DNA of 57,318 bases, taken from assembly GCA_002402105.1 (NCBI GenBank), contig NVVD01000004.1, positions 64,221 to 121,538 of the forward strand, written 5' to 3'. A model generated the notes under the pieces. That model was not told the DNA's origin. It saw nothing but the letters and a program-made list of their open reading frames with translations, and searched no databases. This DNA comes from Candidatus Cloacimonadota bacterium (GTDB lineage Bacteria > Muiribacteriota > UBA6191). Made by a program: the position numbers and the translations under genes. Of the stretch, positions 47,956 to 56,480 are shown in pieces; the first letter of the stretch is position 1, and each line of letters starts with the position of its first letter.

Positions 47956-48207
47956 AAACATTCAAAGTGCAATTTTAGCAGTTCCCATCGCACCAAAATG
48001 AAACATACATCTTTGATCTAAAAAACTTTCAAACATACACTAAAGCAAAAACACTTTTTCTTACGAAAAACTCAAAAAATCCTTTTAATAGTGGATATTG
48101 ATCTAGATATTTGTACAAAAAACAAGAAAACAATCTACATTTAAACATACAATCGTAAGGGAAATAATTATTTTAAAAACTTTTTTGTCATCCAAAACAT
48201 AAAAGGG
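47956..48207. other. Divergent intergenic region with three AAACATACA repeats
   Basis: The 398 bases between the glycosyltransferase-like gene and the carD-like gene carry no credible reading frame. Three exact copies of AAACATACA lie at 48001-48009, 48031-48039 and 48143-48151, all in the same orientation, upstream of the carD promoter. They might be operator sites, or chance in A-rich DNA. Nothing else stands out. Confidence 0.4.
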
Positions 48208-48237
48208 TTGACACTTTTATTAAGTATTGCCTATAAT
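48208..48237 (+). promoter_or_regulatory. Consensus sigma-70 promoter of carD-isp cluster
   Basis: Perfect TTGACA (48208-48213) and TATAAT (48232-48237) with an 18-base spacer, about 58 bases upstream of the carD-like ATG. It is the best match to consensus in the window. Confidence 0.92.
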
Positions 48238-48295
48238 GATACCATTCCACAGCGTAGTAATACCTTAAATATCGAGACACTAAATTGGAGCAAAA

Positions 48296-48796
48296 ATGCA
48301 AGAACTAGAATTAGGAAAAACAATCGTACATCCAACTCATGGTACTGGTAAAGTAAAAGAAATTAAAGAAGTATGTGTAATGGGTGAGCCAACAACATAT
48401 TATGTACTTGATTTCGGTGCTAGTGACGTTGGTAAAGTTATGATTCCTCTTGATAAAGTACAAGCAATTGGTCTTAGAAACCCCGTAACTCCTGAAGTTT
48501 TACAAGAAACTATTGATTACTTAGAGTCACCAGAAGTTGAAGTTCAGTCAAAGCGTAGTAACTTTCACAGAATTCATAAAGAATACACTGAGCGAATAGC
48601 AAAAGGGTGTATCTTTGAAATCGCCAAAGTTTACAAAGCACTTTCTAAAAAGGGACTTGAAAAAGAATTAGGTTTAAAAGATAAATTATTATTTGAAAAA
48701 ACAGAAACAATGCTTGTTGGTGAAATTGGTGCTTCATACCAAATAACTATACAGGAAAGCAAAACTAAATTAACGAGTGCATTAAATATTAACTAA
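48296..48796 (+). CDS. CarD/CdnL-family transcriptional regulator
   Basis: 166 residues. The N-terminal domain (1-65, LGKTIVHPTHGTGKVKEIKEV, TYYVLDFGASDVGKVMIPLDKVQAIGLR) is the RNA-polymerase-interacting Tudor-like fold of CarD and TRCF. The rest is helical (NFHRIHKEYTERIAKGCIFEIAKVYKAL), as in CdnL, where it binds upstream DNA at the -10 edge and stabilises open complexes. It stands 12 bases before ispE, so the two are in one operon; in actinobacteria and others carD genes also neighbour MEP-pathway genes (ispD, ispF). GGAG ribosome binding site. Confidence 0.9.
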   Translation: MQELELGKTIVHPTHGTGKVKEIKEVCVMGEPTTYYVLDFGASDVGKVMIPLDKVQAIGLRNPVTPEVLQETIDYLESPEVEVQSKRSNFHRIHKEYTERIAKGCIFEIAKVYKALSKKGLEKELGLKDKLLFEKTETMLVGEIGASYQITIQESKTKLTSALNIN

Positions 48797-48808
48797 TATT
48801 TTCATTCG

Positions 48809-49705
48809 ATGACTCAATTTAAAAGCCCTGCAAAAATTAATGTGGGGCTTTTTGTATATAAAAAGCAAAGCAATGGATATCATCCTTTAAATACCCTATT
48901 TTTTGGAATTAATTTATTTGATTACTTATACATTGAAAAGTCTCCTGACTTTCACTTAAGCTGTGACGACCCAAATATTCCGATTGATGACAATAACATC
49001 ATTACTAAAACTTGGAAGCTTTTTTCAAGCCTTTGCCAAACAAAAACCTCTTTAAAAATACACCTAGAAAAAAAACTACCCTCTCAAGCTGGAATCGGAG
49101 GAGCTTCTGGTAATGCGGCTTTAATATTATGGCTTTTAAATGAATTACACAATTGTATTTTTGACGATACCACTTTATCTTCAATCGCTTTAAAAATTGG
49201 AGCTGATGTTCCCTTTTTTCTAAAACCAACTCCTTGTTTTGCCCAAGGAATTGGTGAAATATTTACCTCATTTGACATAAAACAAAAAGTTTATTTGGTG
49301 TTGATTAAACCTAAATTTAGTATTAAAACATCAGAAGCTTTTTTGTATTTAGACCATGTTGAAAGAGAAACAAAAATAATAAATAAAAGCCAGATTGAAA
49401 ATATCTTCAAAAATAAGCAATTTCACTCTCTTCAAGCCCTCTTATCTAATGATTTTGAATTAATGCCAAATATTTTTAACGATATTTTTGAAATTAAACA
49501 AAAATTTTATAATCTTAATGCTAAATATAGCTCACTAACTGGAAGTGGATCGTGTATTTACGGAATCTACTCTAGCAAAAAAGAAGCTATAAAGGCTTAC
49601 CGCTCTTTGTCTTTAAATTATGAAACCTACCTTTGTGAAACCCTTTTAAACCATTCTCCAGAGTTTTTAAATCAAATGGCATTAAAAATAATTAAATCTA
49701 TATAA
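48809..49705 (+). CDS. ispE: 4-diphosphocytidyl-2-C-methyl-D-erythritol kinase
   Basis: Fourth-step enzyme of the MEP isoprenoid pathway, a GHMP kinase. 298 residues: SPAKINVGLFVYKKQSNGYHPL at the N-terminus (catalytic Lys and the Gly-Tyr-His block), the ATP loop LPSQAGIGGASGNAA, the DVPFFL motif with its Asp, and the C-terminal SLTGSGSCIYGIY. The ATP loop has GIGGASGNAA where GLGGGSSNAA is more common. Operon with carD; 86 bases separate it from dxr. Confidence 0.95.
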   Translation: MTQFKSPAKINVGLFVYKKQSNGYHPLNTLFFGINLFDYLYIEKSPDFHLSCDDPNIPIDDNNIITKTWKLFSSLCQTKTSLKIHLEKKLPSQAGIGGASGNAALILWLLNELHNCIFDDTTLSSIALKIGADVPFFLKPTPCFAQGIGEIFTSFDIKQKVYLVLIKPKFSIKTSEAFLYLDHVERETKIINKSQIENIFKNKQFHSLQALLSNDFELMPNIFNDIFEIKQKFYNLNAKYSSLTGSGSCIYGIYSSKKEAIKAYRSLSLNYETYLCETLLNHSPEFLNQMALKIIKSI

Positions 49706-49791
49706 ATATTAATACATTTAATGATTAAATCTTGCTTTTTTTGTTTGTTTTTGTGTAATCTTGTTTACCTACAATTAAAATTTGGATTACA

Positions 49792-50949
49792 ATGAAAAAA
49801 ATAGTTATATTGGGAGCAACTGGTTCTATTGGTGATAGTACTATAGCTCTAATTAGAAAATTTTCTAAACAATATCAAATTGTAGGAGCAGCAACAAATA
49901 CCTCAGTAAGCAAACTATTTAATATAGCCGACGAGCTTGATATTCCTTACTTACATATTATGGATGATCCTGCTTATAAAAGCTCTAAAAAGCTATCTAC
50001 TAAAGCTAAGGTTGAAAGTTCAATGACTTCGTTGCTCGAATTTTTAGCCAATGCCGATTACGACTTATTAATTGCAGCAATGGTCGGAAATATCGGGCTA
50101 TTACCTGTCTTAGAAGCAATCAAAGCCAATAAAACTATCGCCCTTGCTAACAAAGAAACACTCGTCAGTGGTGGGCACCTTGTACAAGAGTTATTAAAAA
50201 AACACCCAAAGTCTAGTATTTTACCTGTTGACTCTGAGCATAGTGCTATTTTTCAATGCCTAAGAGGAGAGTCTAAAAAAGAAGTAAAAAATATTTGGCT
50301 TACAGCCTCCGGTGGCAGTTTTCGTAATAAATCTTTAGAAGACATGAAAAGCATATCTGTGAAAGATGCATTAACTCATCCTAACTGGGATATGGGAGCT
50401 AAAATAACCATTGACTCATCAAGTATGATGAATAAAGGCTTAGAAGTTATTGAAGCACGCTGGCTTTTTGATTGTAAATTTGATCAAATTAAAGTTGTTG
50501 TACACCCTCAGAGTATCATTCACTCTGCTGTTGAATTTCAAGACAACTCATTTATAGCTCAAATGGGACAACCAGATATGACAGTACCTATCTCATTTGC
50601 CTTATCATACCCTAATCGAAATACTCTAAATCATCTAAAGCCACTAGATTTAACAACCCTTGGTTCATTACAGTTTGAAGCCCCCGACTTAACAAGATTC
50701 CCTTGCCTTAAGTTAGCTTTTTTAGCCGGAAAAACTGGTCATAGTGCACCAACTGTTTTAAATGCAGCAAATGAAGTTGCAGTTGACTTATTTCTTAAAC
50801 AAAAAATTCAGTTTTTAGATATTCCCAAACTAATCAAAAATTCTTTATCTCATTTTAAAGTTTATAAATCACCTAACTTAGACAAAATTTTAGAAATAGA
50901 CAATGAAACAAGAATCTATATTCGTAACAACTACGAGGATATTTTATAA
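49792..50949 (+). CDS. dxr: 1-deoxy-D-xylulose 5-phosphate reductoisomerase
   Basis: Second MEP-pathway enzyme, target of fosmidomycin. 385 residues: NADPH-binding [18 protein letters not shown] at the N-terminus, [12 protein letters not shown], the metal and substrate site [29 protein letters not shown] on the flexible loop, and [18 protein letters not shown]. Its TAA shares the A with the ispF ATG (TAATG at 50947-50951), so the two are coupled. In many bacteria dxr instead lies between cdsA and rseP. Confidence 0.97.
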   Translation: MKKIVILGATGSIGDSTIALIRKFSKQYQIVGAATNTSVSKLFNIADELDIPYLHIMDDPAYKSSKKLSTKAKVESSMTSLLEFLANADYDLLIAAMVGNIGLLPVLEAIKANKTIALANKETLVSGGHLVQELLKKHPKSSILPVDSEHSAIFQCLRGESKKEVKNIWLTASGGSFRNKSLEDMKSISVKDALTHPNWDMGAKITIDSSSMMNKGLEVIEARWLFDCKFDQIKVVVHPQSIIHSAVEFQDNSFIAQMGQPDMTVPISFALSYPNRNTLNHLKPLDLTTLGSLQFEAPDLTRFPCLKLAFLAGKTGHSAPTVLNAANEVAVDLFLKQKIQFLDIPKLIKNSLSHFKVYKSPNLDKILEIDNETRIYIRNNYEDIL

Positions 50950-51431
50950 TGCTGCCCTTTAGAATCGGTCAGGGCTATGATGTCCATGTATTTTGTACAG
51001 GTCGTCCATTAATACTTGGTGGAGTACAGATTAAATATGATTTTGGTCTACAAGGACACTCCGACGCAGACGTTTTGATTCATGCAATTGTTGATGCATT
51101 ACTTGGCGCTTTAGCTTTAGGTGATATCGGATTACACTTTCCACCAGAAGATTCTTCAATAAAAGGTATTGACAGCCAAAAGATTTTATCTTATACCTGT
51201 AAGCTTTTAGAAAAAAATGAATATGATATATCTAATATAGACTGTACAATCATTTGTGAAAAGCCTAAATTAAAACCCTTTATTTTAAAAATCAGAGAAA
51301 ATTTAGCCAAAATTATGAATATTGAGTTATCTCAAGTATCCGTCAAGGCAACTACTACAGAAAAACTTGGCTTTACTGGACGAAAAGAAGGCATGGCAGC
51401 ACAGGCTATTGTACTTCTTTCAAAAAAATAA
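50949..51431 (+). CDS. ispF: 2-C-methyl-D-erythritol 2,4-cyclodiphosphate synthase
   Basis: Fifth MEP-pathway enzyme, a trimer with zinc. 160 residues: GYDVHVF supplies two metal ligands (Asp and His), [33 protein letters not shown] the third and the substrate pocket, and [20 protein letters not shown] the C-terminal signature. It is not fused to IspD, as it is in some species; no ispD is visible. Confidence 0.97.
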   Translation: MLPFRIGQGYDVHVFCTGRPLILGGVQIKYDFGLQGHSDADVLIHAIVDALLGALALGDIGLHFPPEDSSIKGIDSQKILSYTCKLLEKNEYDISNIDCTIICEKPKLKPFILKIRENLAKIMNIELSQVSVKATTTEKLGFTGRKEGMAAQAIVLLSKK

Positions 51432-51433
51432 AA

Positions 51434-53413
51434 ATGATAAGTGAAATAAAAAATATAGATAATCAAGTTAGCATTAAAACCAAAGAATCTAACTTAGTTA
51501 AACTTAATGTAAAAAAAAGCCATCAGGTATTGCCTAATGTTAATACATCTCATGATATTAAAAAATTAAGCCTTGAACAATTAAACCTACTCTCAGAAGA
51601 AATTAGAGATTTTTTGATTCATTCTATCTCACAAACAGGTGGTCATTTAGGCCCCAACCTTGGTACTGTTGAAATTATTCTAGCACTTCATAAAGTCTTT
51701 GATTTACCAAGAGACGAAATCATTTTTGATGTCGGTCATCAATGTTACGTACATAAAATTTTAACTGGTAGAAAATCGCAATTTAATACTCTTAGAAAAT
51801 ACAAGGGTATCTCAGGTTTTACTAAACGAAGTGAATCTATTTTTGATTCGTTTACTGCAGGTCACGGCGGTCCTTCCATCTCATGTGCCCTTGGAAAAGC
51901 AATTGCAAGAGATATGAAAGGCGCTAACAACCATATTGTAGCTTTAATTGGTGATGGAGCACTTGCCGAAGGAATGGCTCTTGAAGCCCTAAACCACTTA
52001 GGTCACTCTCAACATCCTTTAATTATCATCTTAAATGACAATGAAATGTCTATTGCTCCAAATGTTGGTGGTTACTCCAAGTATCTAAATAGGCTACGCA
52101 ACGAGCCCCATTTTCGTTCTTCTAAAGACTATTTTAAACACTTAGTAAAAGATATACCAACTTATGGCGAAAAACTCTACCATATGATGTCTAAGGTTAA
52201 AGATAGCTTTAAGTATTTGGTTACTCCAGGTGTTATTTTTGAAGAGCTTGGTATTAGATATGTCGGCCCTGTTGATGGACACGATTTATCTGCATTAATT
52301 CCTGTTCTTGAAGAAGCCAAAAGAACAAATAAGCCTATTATTGTTCATGTTCAAACAAAAAAAGGAAAGGGATTTATACCCGCAGAAGATACTAGCCCAA
52401 AAGGAGCTATTTGGCATGGTGGAGGCCCTTTTGATATCAATAAGGGATGCTTTATCAAAGCTAGTGATGACTCTCCATCTTATTCTAAAATTTTTGGACA
52501 ACATCTCTCTCGAATGGCCAAAGAGGACCCTAAAGTCTGTGCAGTCACAGCAGCAATGCCAGATGGTACAGGTTTAGTTAGCTTTGCCCAAGAGTTTCCA
52601 GATCGTTTTTTTGATGTAAGTATGGCAGAGCAACATGCCGTTGGTATAGGTTCTGGTTTAGCTGCTTCAAACCTAAAACCATTTGTAGCTATTTATTCTA
52701 CATTTATTCAAAGAGCTTACGACCAAATTATGCATGATTGCTGCTTACAAAATTTACCTGTTAGATTCTGTATGGATAGAGCTGGACTTGTCGGAGCCGA
52801 TGGCCCAACTCATCATGGTGTTTTTGATATATCTTTTTTAAGAGGATTACCAAATATTATTAGTATGGCGCCAAAAGATGAACAAGAGTTTGTAACAATG
52901 CTTAATACAATGAAAAATCATCAAGCTGGACCAATTTCAATAAGGTATCCTCGTGGGTCTGGTACCAAAGAGCCAGTTTTAAACTTTGATCAAACTATTA
53001 AGATTGGTAAGGCTGAGCTATTATCAGAAGGTGATGATTTAACAATTATAGCAATTGGCTCTATGGTAATACCAGCACAACGAATCGCCAAAATTTTAGA
53101 GCAAAAGCTTTCAATTAAAATATCAGTTATTAACTCTCGCTTTATTAAACCTCTTGATGAAAAGCTTATTTTATCTCAAAGTAAAAAGTCAAAATGTGTA
53201 ATCACTCTTGAGGAAGGCACTATTAGGGGTGGCTTTGGTAGTGGGATCTTAGAACTTCTTAGTGAAAACAATCTATTTATTCCATCTTTAAAAATAGGCA
53301 TCCCAGATGAATTTATCGTTCAGGGTAGTATAGACGTTTTATTCAAAGAAATTGGTCTTGACGATGACTCAATTTGTTCAAAAGTTACATCCTGGCTAAA
53401 GGAAATTAAATAA
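51434..53413 (+). CDS. dxs: 1-deoxy-D-xylulose-5-phosphate synthase
   Basis: Thiamine-diphosphate enzyme that starts the MEP pathway from pyruvate and glyceraldehyde-3-phosphate. 659 residues, longer than E. coli (620) mainly because of an N-terminal extension of about 30 residues. The TPP motif is GDGALAEGMALEALNHLG (from about 173) with the closing NDNEMSIAPNVGGYS; the transketolase middle domain has PDGTGLVSFAQEFPDRFFDVSMAEQHAV and DRAGLVGADGPTHHG; the C-terminal domain has VINSRFIKPLD and GGFGSGILELL. It starts 2 bases after ispF. Confidence 0.97.
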   Translation: MISEIKNIDNQVSIKTKESNLVKLNVKKSHQVLPNVNTSHDIKKLSLEQLNLLSEEIRDFLIHSISQTGGHLGPNLGTVEIILALHKVFDLPRDEIIFDVGHQCYVHKILTGRKSQFNTLRKYKGISGFTKRSESIFDSFTAGHGGPSISCALGKAIARDMKGANNHIVALIGDGALAEGMALEALNHLGHSQHPLIIILNDNEMSIAPNVGGYSKYLNRLRNEPHFRSSKDYFKHLVKDIPTYGEKLYHMMSKVKDSFKYLVTPGVIFEELGIRYVGPVDGHDLSALIPVLEEAKRTNKPIIVHVQTKKGKGFIPAEDTSPKGAIWHGGGPFDINKGCFIKASDDSPSYSKIFGQHLSRMAKEDPKVCAVTAAMPDGTGLVSFAQEFPDRFFDVSMAEQHAVGIGSGLAASNLKPFVAIYSTFIQRAYDQIMHDCCLQNLPVRFCMDRAGLVGADGPTHHGVFDISFLRGLPNIISMAPKDEQEFVTMLNTMKNHQAGPISIRYPRGSGTKEPVLNFDQTIKIGKAELLSEGDDLTIIAIGSMVIPAQRIAKILEQKLSIKISVINSRFIKPLDEKLILSQSKKSKCVITLEEGTIRGGFGSGILELLSENNLFIPSLKIGIPDEFIVQGSIDVLFKEIGLDDDSICSKVTSWLKEIK

Positions 53414-54832
53414 ATGCTTACTCAATCTAGCGATATCGAAAGACTTTATGAAACATCTTTTATAGATGTAAACGAAGATTTATACAATGCTCTCATCAGA
53501 CAGGTTAAAACACAAAGAGATACTTTAAATCTTTTGCACCTACAACGAAAGTCTCAAGGAGAGCAAAACGTTGAGTCGATACTTGCAGAAAAAGATAGAT
53601 TAATTTTTAGTTTACAAACTAAAATTGACGAAAGTCTGCCAGATGCTGAACTTAAAGAGTTACAAGACGAAAACTTTGAACTAGAAGAAAGAGTTAAAAC
53701 AAAAAATAAAAAAATTCGGGAACTAGAAGAAAGTTATAATCTCCATTTAAATCGTCTCAATGACGAACTTAGTGAACTTAAAAGTTCTCCAGTTACAACT
53801 ACTACGACAACTCATGAAAATGATACTGATGAACTAGAAAAAGAACTTCAAAACTCAAAACATCAAATTCATTTCTTAGAAAATCAAATTATTTCTCTTC
53901 AAGAAATAAATCAATCAGAAGAAAATTCAAACTTGCAAAACCAAGTTCATGAATTACAACAAAAATTAAGTAATCAACAAATTGATAAACCTCAAAATAA
54001 TTTAGATTTTGATAATCTTCAAAATGAAAACAAAGAAATTAAAGCTAAAATTTTACAATTAGAAGCTCTTAATCTATCTTTAAATAGCTCTGATAAAAGA
54101 CAAATTAAAAGTTTTATATCTTCAAGCCAAGTTTCTAGTAATACTTTAATTGAACTTCATAATGTTGTTCAAAATTTACTTATCAATAACAAGACAGACA
54201 ATTCTTCTAAAAAACGATTACAAATTATTTTAAATGATTTACTCTCTCAAAATCAACTAGAAGTTTTCGATTCTCTTGGAGAAACTATTAACTTAAACTC
54301 ACACCAAATTATAGATACAGTTTATTGTACAGACCAAAGTCATAATATAATTTTCAAAGAAATTTCCAAAGGTTTTTTACACCAAGGAAATATCATTCAA
54401 AAAGCTCAAGTAATTGTTGCTAAAAACCCTTACTATTGTACAGATTGTGATAAAGTTGGTATTCAAGATAGTAAGTTTTGCTTTCATTGTGGTACAAAAC
54501 TTCTTGGTAATCAACAATTAAAAAATGCTTTACCCATTGTAAATGACCAACAAAATTCTAATACTTACCTTGATTTAGGAGAGGCTTTTTTAAATAAAAA
54601 AGAATATAAAAAAGCATTACTAACTTTTGAAAAGTCTCAAACATTATCGGCTAACAATCTTGCTATCATTGGTATGACAAAATCATTAGAAGGACAATCA
54701 AAATATAAAGAAGCACTCGAAATATTTGAAAGGTTTGACCAAAATGCCTCTGGAAACTCTCTAAAACTTGAAATCGAAAATCGCATTTTGGCCAAAATTA
54801 AAATCGTAGAACAATTACAATATTTACTTTAA
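53414..54832 (+). CDS. Coiled-coil protein with GrpE-like head, zinc ribbon and TPR repeats
   Basis: 472 residues in an unusual order. Residues about 85-240 are a long coiled coil. Residues about 265-338 look like the end of GrpE: a helix pair (LQIILNDLLSQNQLEVFDSLGETINLNSHQII) then a beta head, where IIFKEISKGFLHQGNIIQKAQVIVAKNP compares with the GrpE pattern V-x-x-V-x-x-K-G-Y-x-L-x-x-R-V-x-R-P-A-x-V-x-V. Residues 342-359 are a zinc ribbon, C342-x2-C345-x10-C356-x2-C359. Residues about 388-460 are two TPR repeats (YLDLGEAFLNKKEYKKALLTFEKS). GrpE is the nucleotide exchange factor of DnaK; here the head is fused to other modules. The ATG directly follows the dxs stop (TAAATG), and pilT-like is next. 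Confidence 0.65.
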   Translation: MLTQSSDIERLYETSFIDVNEDLYNALIRQVKTQRDTLNLLHLQRKSQGEQNVESILAEKDRLIFSLQTKIDESLPDAELKELQDENFELEERVKTKNKKIRELEESYNLHLNRLNDELSELKSSPVTTTTTTHENDTDELEKELQNSKHQIHFLENQIISLQEINQSEENSNLQNQVHELQQKLSNQQIDKPQNNLDFDNLQNENKEIKAKILQLEALNLSLNSSDKRQIKSFISSSQVSSNTLIELHNVVQNLLINNKTDNSSKKRLQIILNDLLSQNQLEVFDSLGETINLNSHQIIDTVYCTDQSHNIIFKEISKGFLHQGNIIQKAQVIVAKNPYYCTDCDKVGIQDSKFCFHCGTKLLGNQQLKNALPIVNDQQNSNTYLDLGEAFLNKKEYKKALLTFEKSQTLSANNLAIIGMTKSLEGQSKYKEALEIFERFDQNASGNSLKLEIENRILAKIKIVEQLQYLL

Positions 54833-54899
54833 ACTCAATTTCAATAGCTTTTTTACCGAACAACATTAAAGGTATATATATTTTGAAAAGGTATTTCTT

Positions 54900-56018
54900 A
54901 TGATGAATTTAATTGTTGAAGCTGTTAAAAAAGGAGCTTCTGATTTACATATTAAAACAGGCGATGTTTTAAGAGCACGTATTAATGGGACTTTACAAGC
55001 CCTCTCACAAGATAGATTAACCCCCCAACAGGTTCAAGCAGTAGCAATGAAAATTATTACTGATCCTGAGGTTAAAAATAATGTAAGTCGCTTAAAAGAA
55101 CATGATTGCTCTTATGGTATACCTAAAGTGGGTAGATTTAGAGTCAGTATTTTTAAACAACGTGGTTCTTTTGCTATCATTATGAGAGTTATCGCTCCTG
55201 GTATTCCAACCATTGAATCTCTATTATTACCTCCTATTTTAAAAACCTTAGCTGACCAAGAAAGAGGACTAACTTTAGTTACAGGTATTACAGGAAGTGG
55301 TAAATCATCAACACTTGCTGCTTTAATTCAAGAAATGAATAACAAACATTCTAGACATATCATTACTTTAGAAGACCCTATCGAATTTTTATATCGAGAT
55401 AATAAATGCTCTATTACTCAACGTGAAATTGGCTCTGATACCTTAAGCTTTAAAGATGGCTTAAGAGCCTCTTTAAGACAAGATCCTGATGTTATTTTAA
55501 TTGGAGAGATGAGAGACTCTGATACTATTGATACAGCACTCAAAGCAGCAGAAACTGGTCACTTAGTATTATCTACAGTTCATACTCCTGATGCTGCAAA
55601 AACAATTGGTCGATTAATCGCTATGTTTTCACCAGAAGAACAAGATATTGCTAGAATCAGACTTGCTGACAACTTAAATGCTATTGTATCCCAAAGACTA
55701 ATACCTCGTAAAAATATGGATTCTCGTATTGCTGCTGTTGAAATCATGTTAAATACTAAAACAATTAAAGATTGTATTTTAGACCCAGATAAAACAAGTT
55801 TAATCCCTAAATATATTGGTGAAGGTCGAAATCAATACGGTACTCAAACTTTTTCTCAACACTTAATAGAACTTGTACATCAAGGCTTAGTTGATGAAGC
55901 TTACGCCAAGAGAGCTAGCTCTAATGCAGCTGATTTTGGAGTTGATTTAGCACTTGGAGATGGTACAGAGTACTTAGACGAAGATGTTGAGTTTTCTGGA
56001 AATTTATTTACTGATTAG
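54900..56018 (+). CDS. pilT: Type IV pilus retraction-type ATPase, PilT/PilU-like
   Basis: Hexameric ATPase that powers pilus retraction in the cytoplasm. 372 residues: N-terminal PAS-like domain with ASDLHIKTGDVLRARINGTL, Walker A GITGSGKSST, the Asp box ITLEDPIEF, Walker B VILIGEMRD and the His box ETGHLVLSTVHTPDAAKTIGRLI. The AIRNLIRE motif near the PilT C-terminus is not evident, so PilU or another PilT-family member is possible. The C-terminus is acidic (DGTEYLDEDVEFSG). It is 67 bases beyond the GrpE-like gene, far from pilMNOPQ. Confidence 0.9.
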   Translation: MMNLIVEAVKKGASDLHIKTGDVLRARINGTLQALSQDRLTPQQVQAVAMKIITDPEVKNNVSRLKEHDCSYGIPKVGRFRVSIFKQRGSFAIIMRVIAPGIPTIESLLLPPILKTLADQERGLTLVTGITGSGKSSTLAALIQEMNNKHSRHIITLEDPIEFLYRDNKCSITQREIGSDTLSFKDGLRASLRQDPDVILIGEMRDSDTIDTALKAAETGHLVLSTVHTPDAAKTIGRLIAMFSPEEQDIARIRLADNLNAIVSQRLIPRKNMDSRIAAVEIMLNTKTIKDCILDPDKTSLIPKYIGEGRNQYGTQTFSQHLIELVHQGLVDEAYAKRASSNAADFGVDLALGDGTEYLDEDVEFSGNLFTD

Positions 56019-56059
56019 TATTATTTGAGGTATTTTAATCTTTTTGATATGCTACTAAT

Positions 56060-56467
56060 ATGCAAAAAAATAACAATGATTTAGAAAAGCAGTTAGCTCA
56101 AGCAAAAGAACAAATAACTTGGTTACGCCAAAACTTTAACCAAGAGATTAATCTTTTAATTCAAGAAAATAGAGATCTCAAAGAACAAGTCAAATCCATT
56201 GATATAAAAAAAGTGATAGAGCCTGTAATTGAAGCTAAAATAATACAAGCTAAAGAGCTAATTATTGAAACAATCCCCGAAAAAAAAGTTGAACAACAAA
56301 ACTCTGTTCCGAGTACTCCTGCTGAAATGTCTTCTATTCAATGGTTGTTTGAATGGTTTATTTGTAAATGTAAAGACTATTTTTTTAAACTTCCCTATAC
56401 TTTAGCTCTATTAGCCTACCATATATTTGCAATACAATATCACAAACATTTGTGTAATAAACGATAG
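56060..56467 (+). CDS. Small coiled-coil protein with hydrophobic C-terminus, unknown
   Basis: 135 residues. Residues 1-55 are a coiled coil (LEKQLAQAKEQITWLRQNFN), 55-80 are helical and charged, and 90-130 hold a hydrophobic, aromatic and cysteine-bearing stretch (WLFEWFICKCKDYFFKLP, then LALLAYHIFAIQYH) that could be one or two membrane segments. I do not recognise a family. It lies 41 bases after pilT-like and 13 bases before the next gene, so it may be a membrane-anchored accessory of the pilT-linked operon. No good ribosome binding site before the ATG. Confidence 0.5.
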   Translation: MQKNNNDLEKQLAQAKEQITWLRQNFNQEINLLIQENRDLKEQVKSIDIKKVIEPVIEAKIIQAKELIIETIPEKKVEQQNSVPSTPAEMSSIQWLFEWFICKCKDYFFKLPYTLALLAYHIFAIQYHKHLCNKR

Positions 56468-56480
56468 GTTTTAGGCTTTT

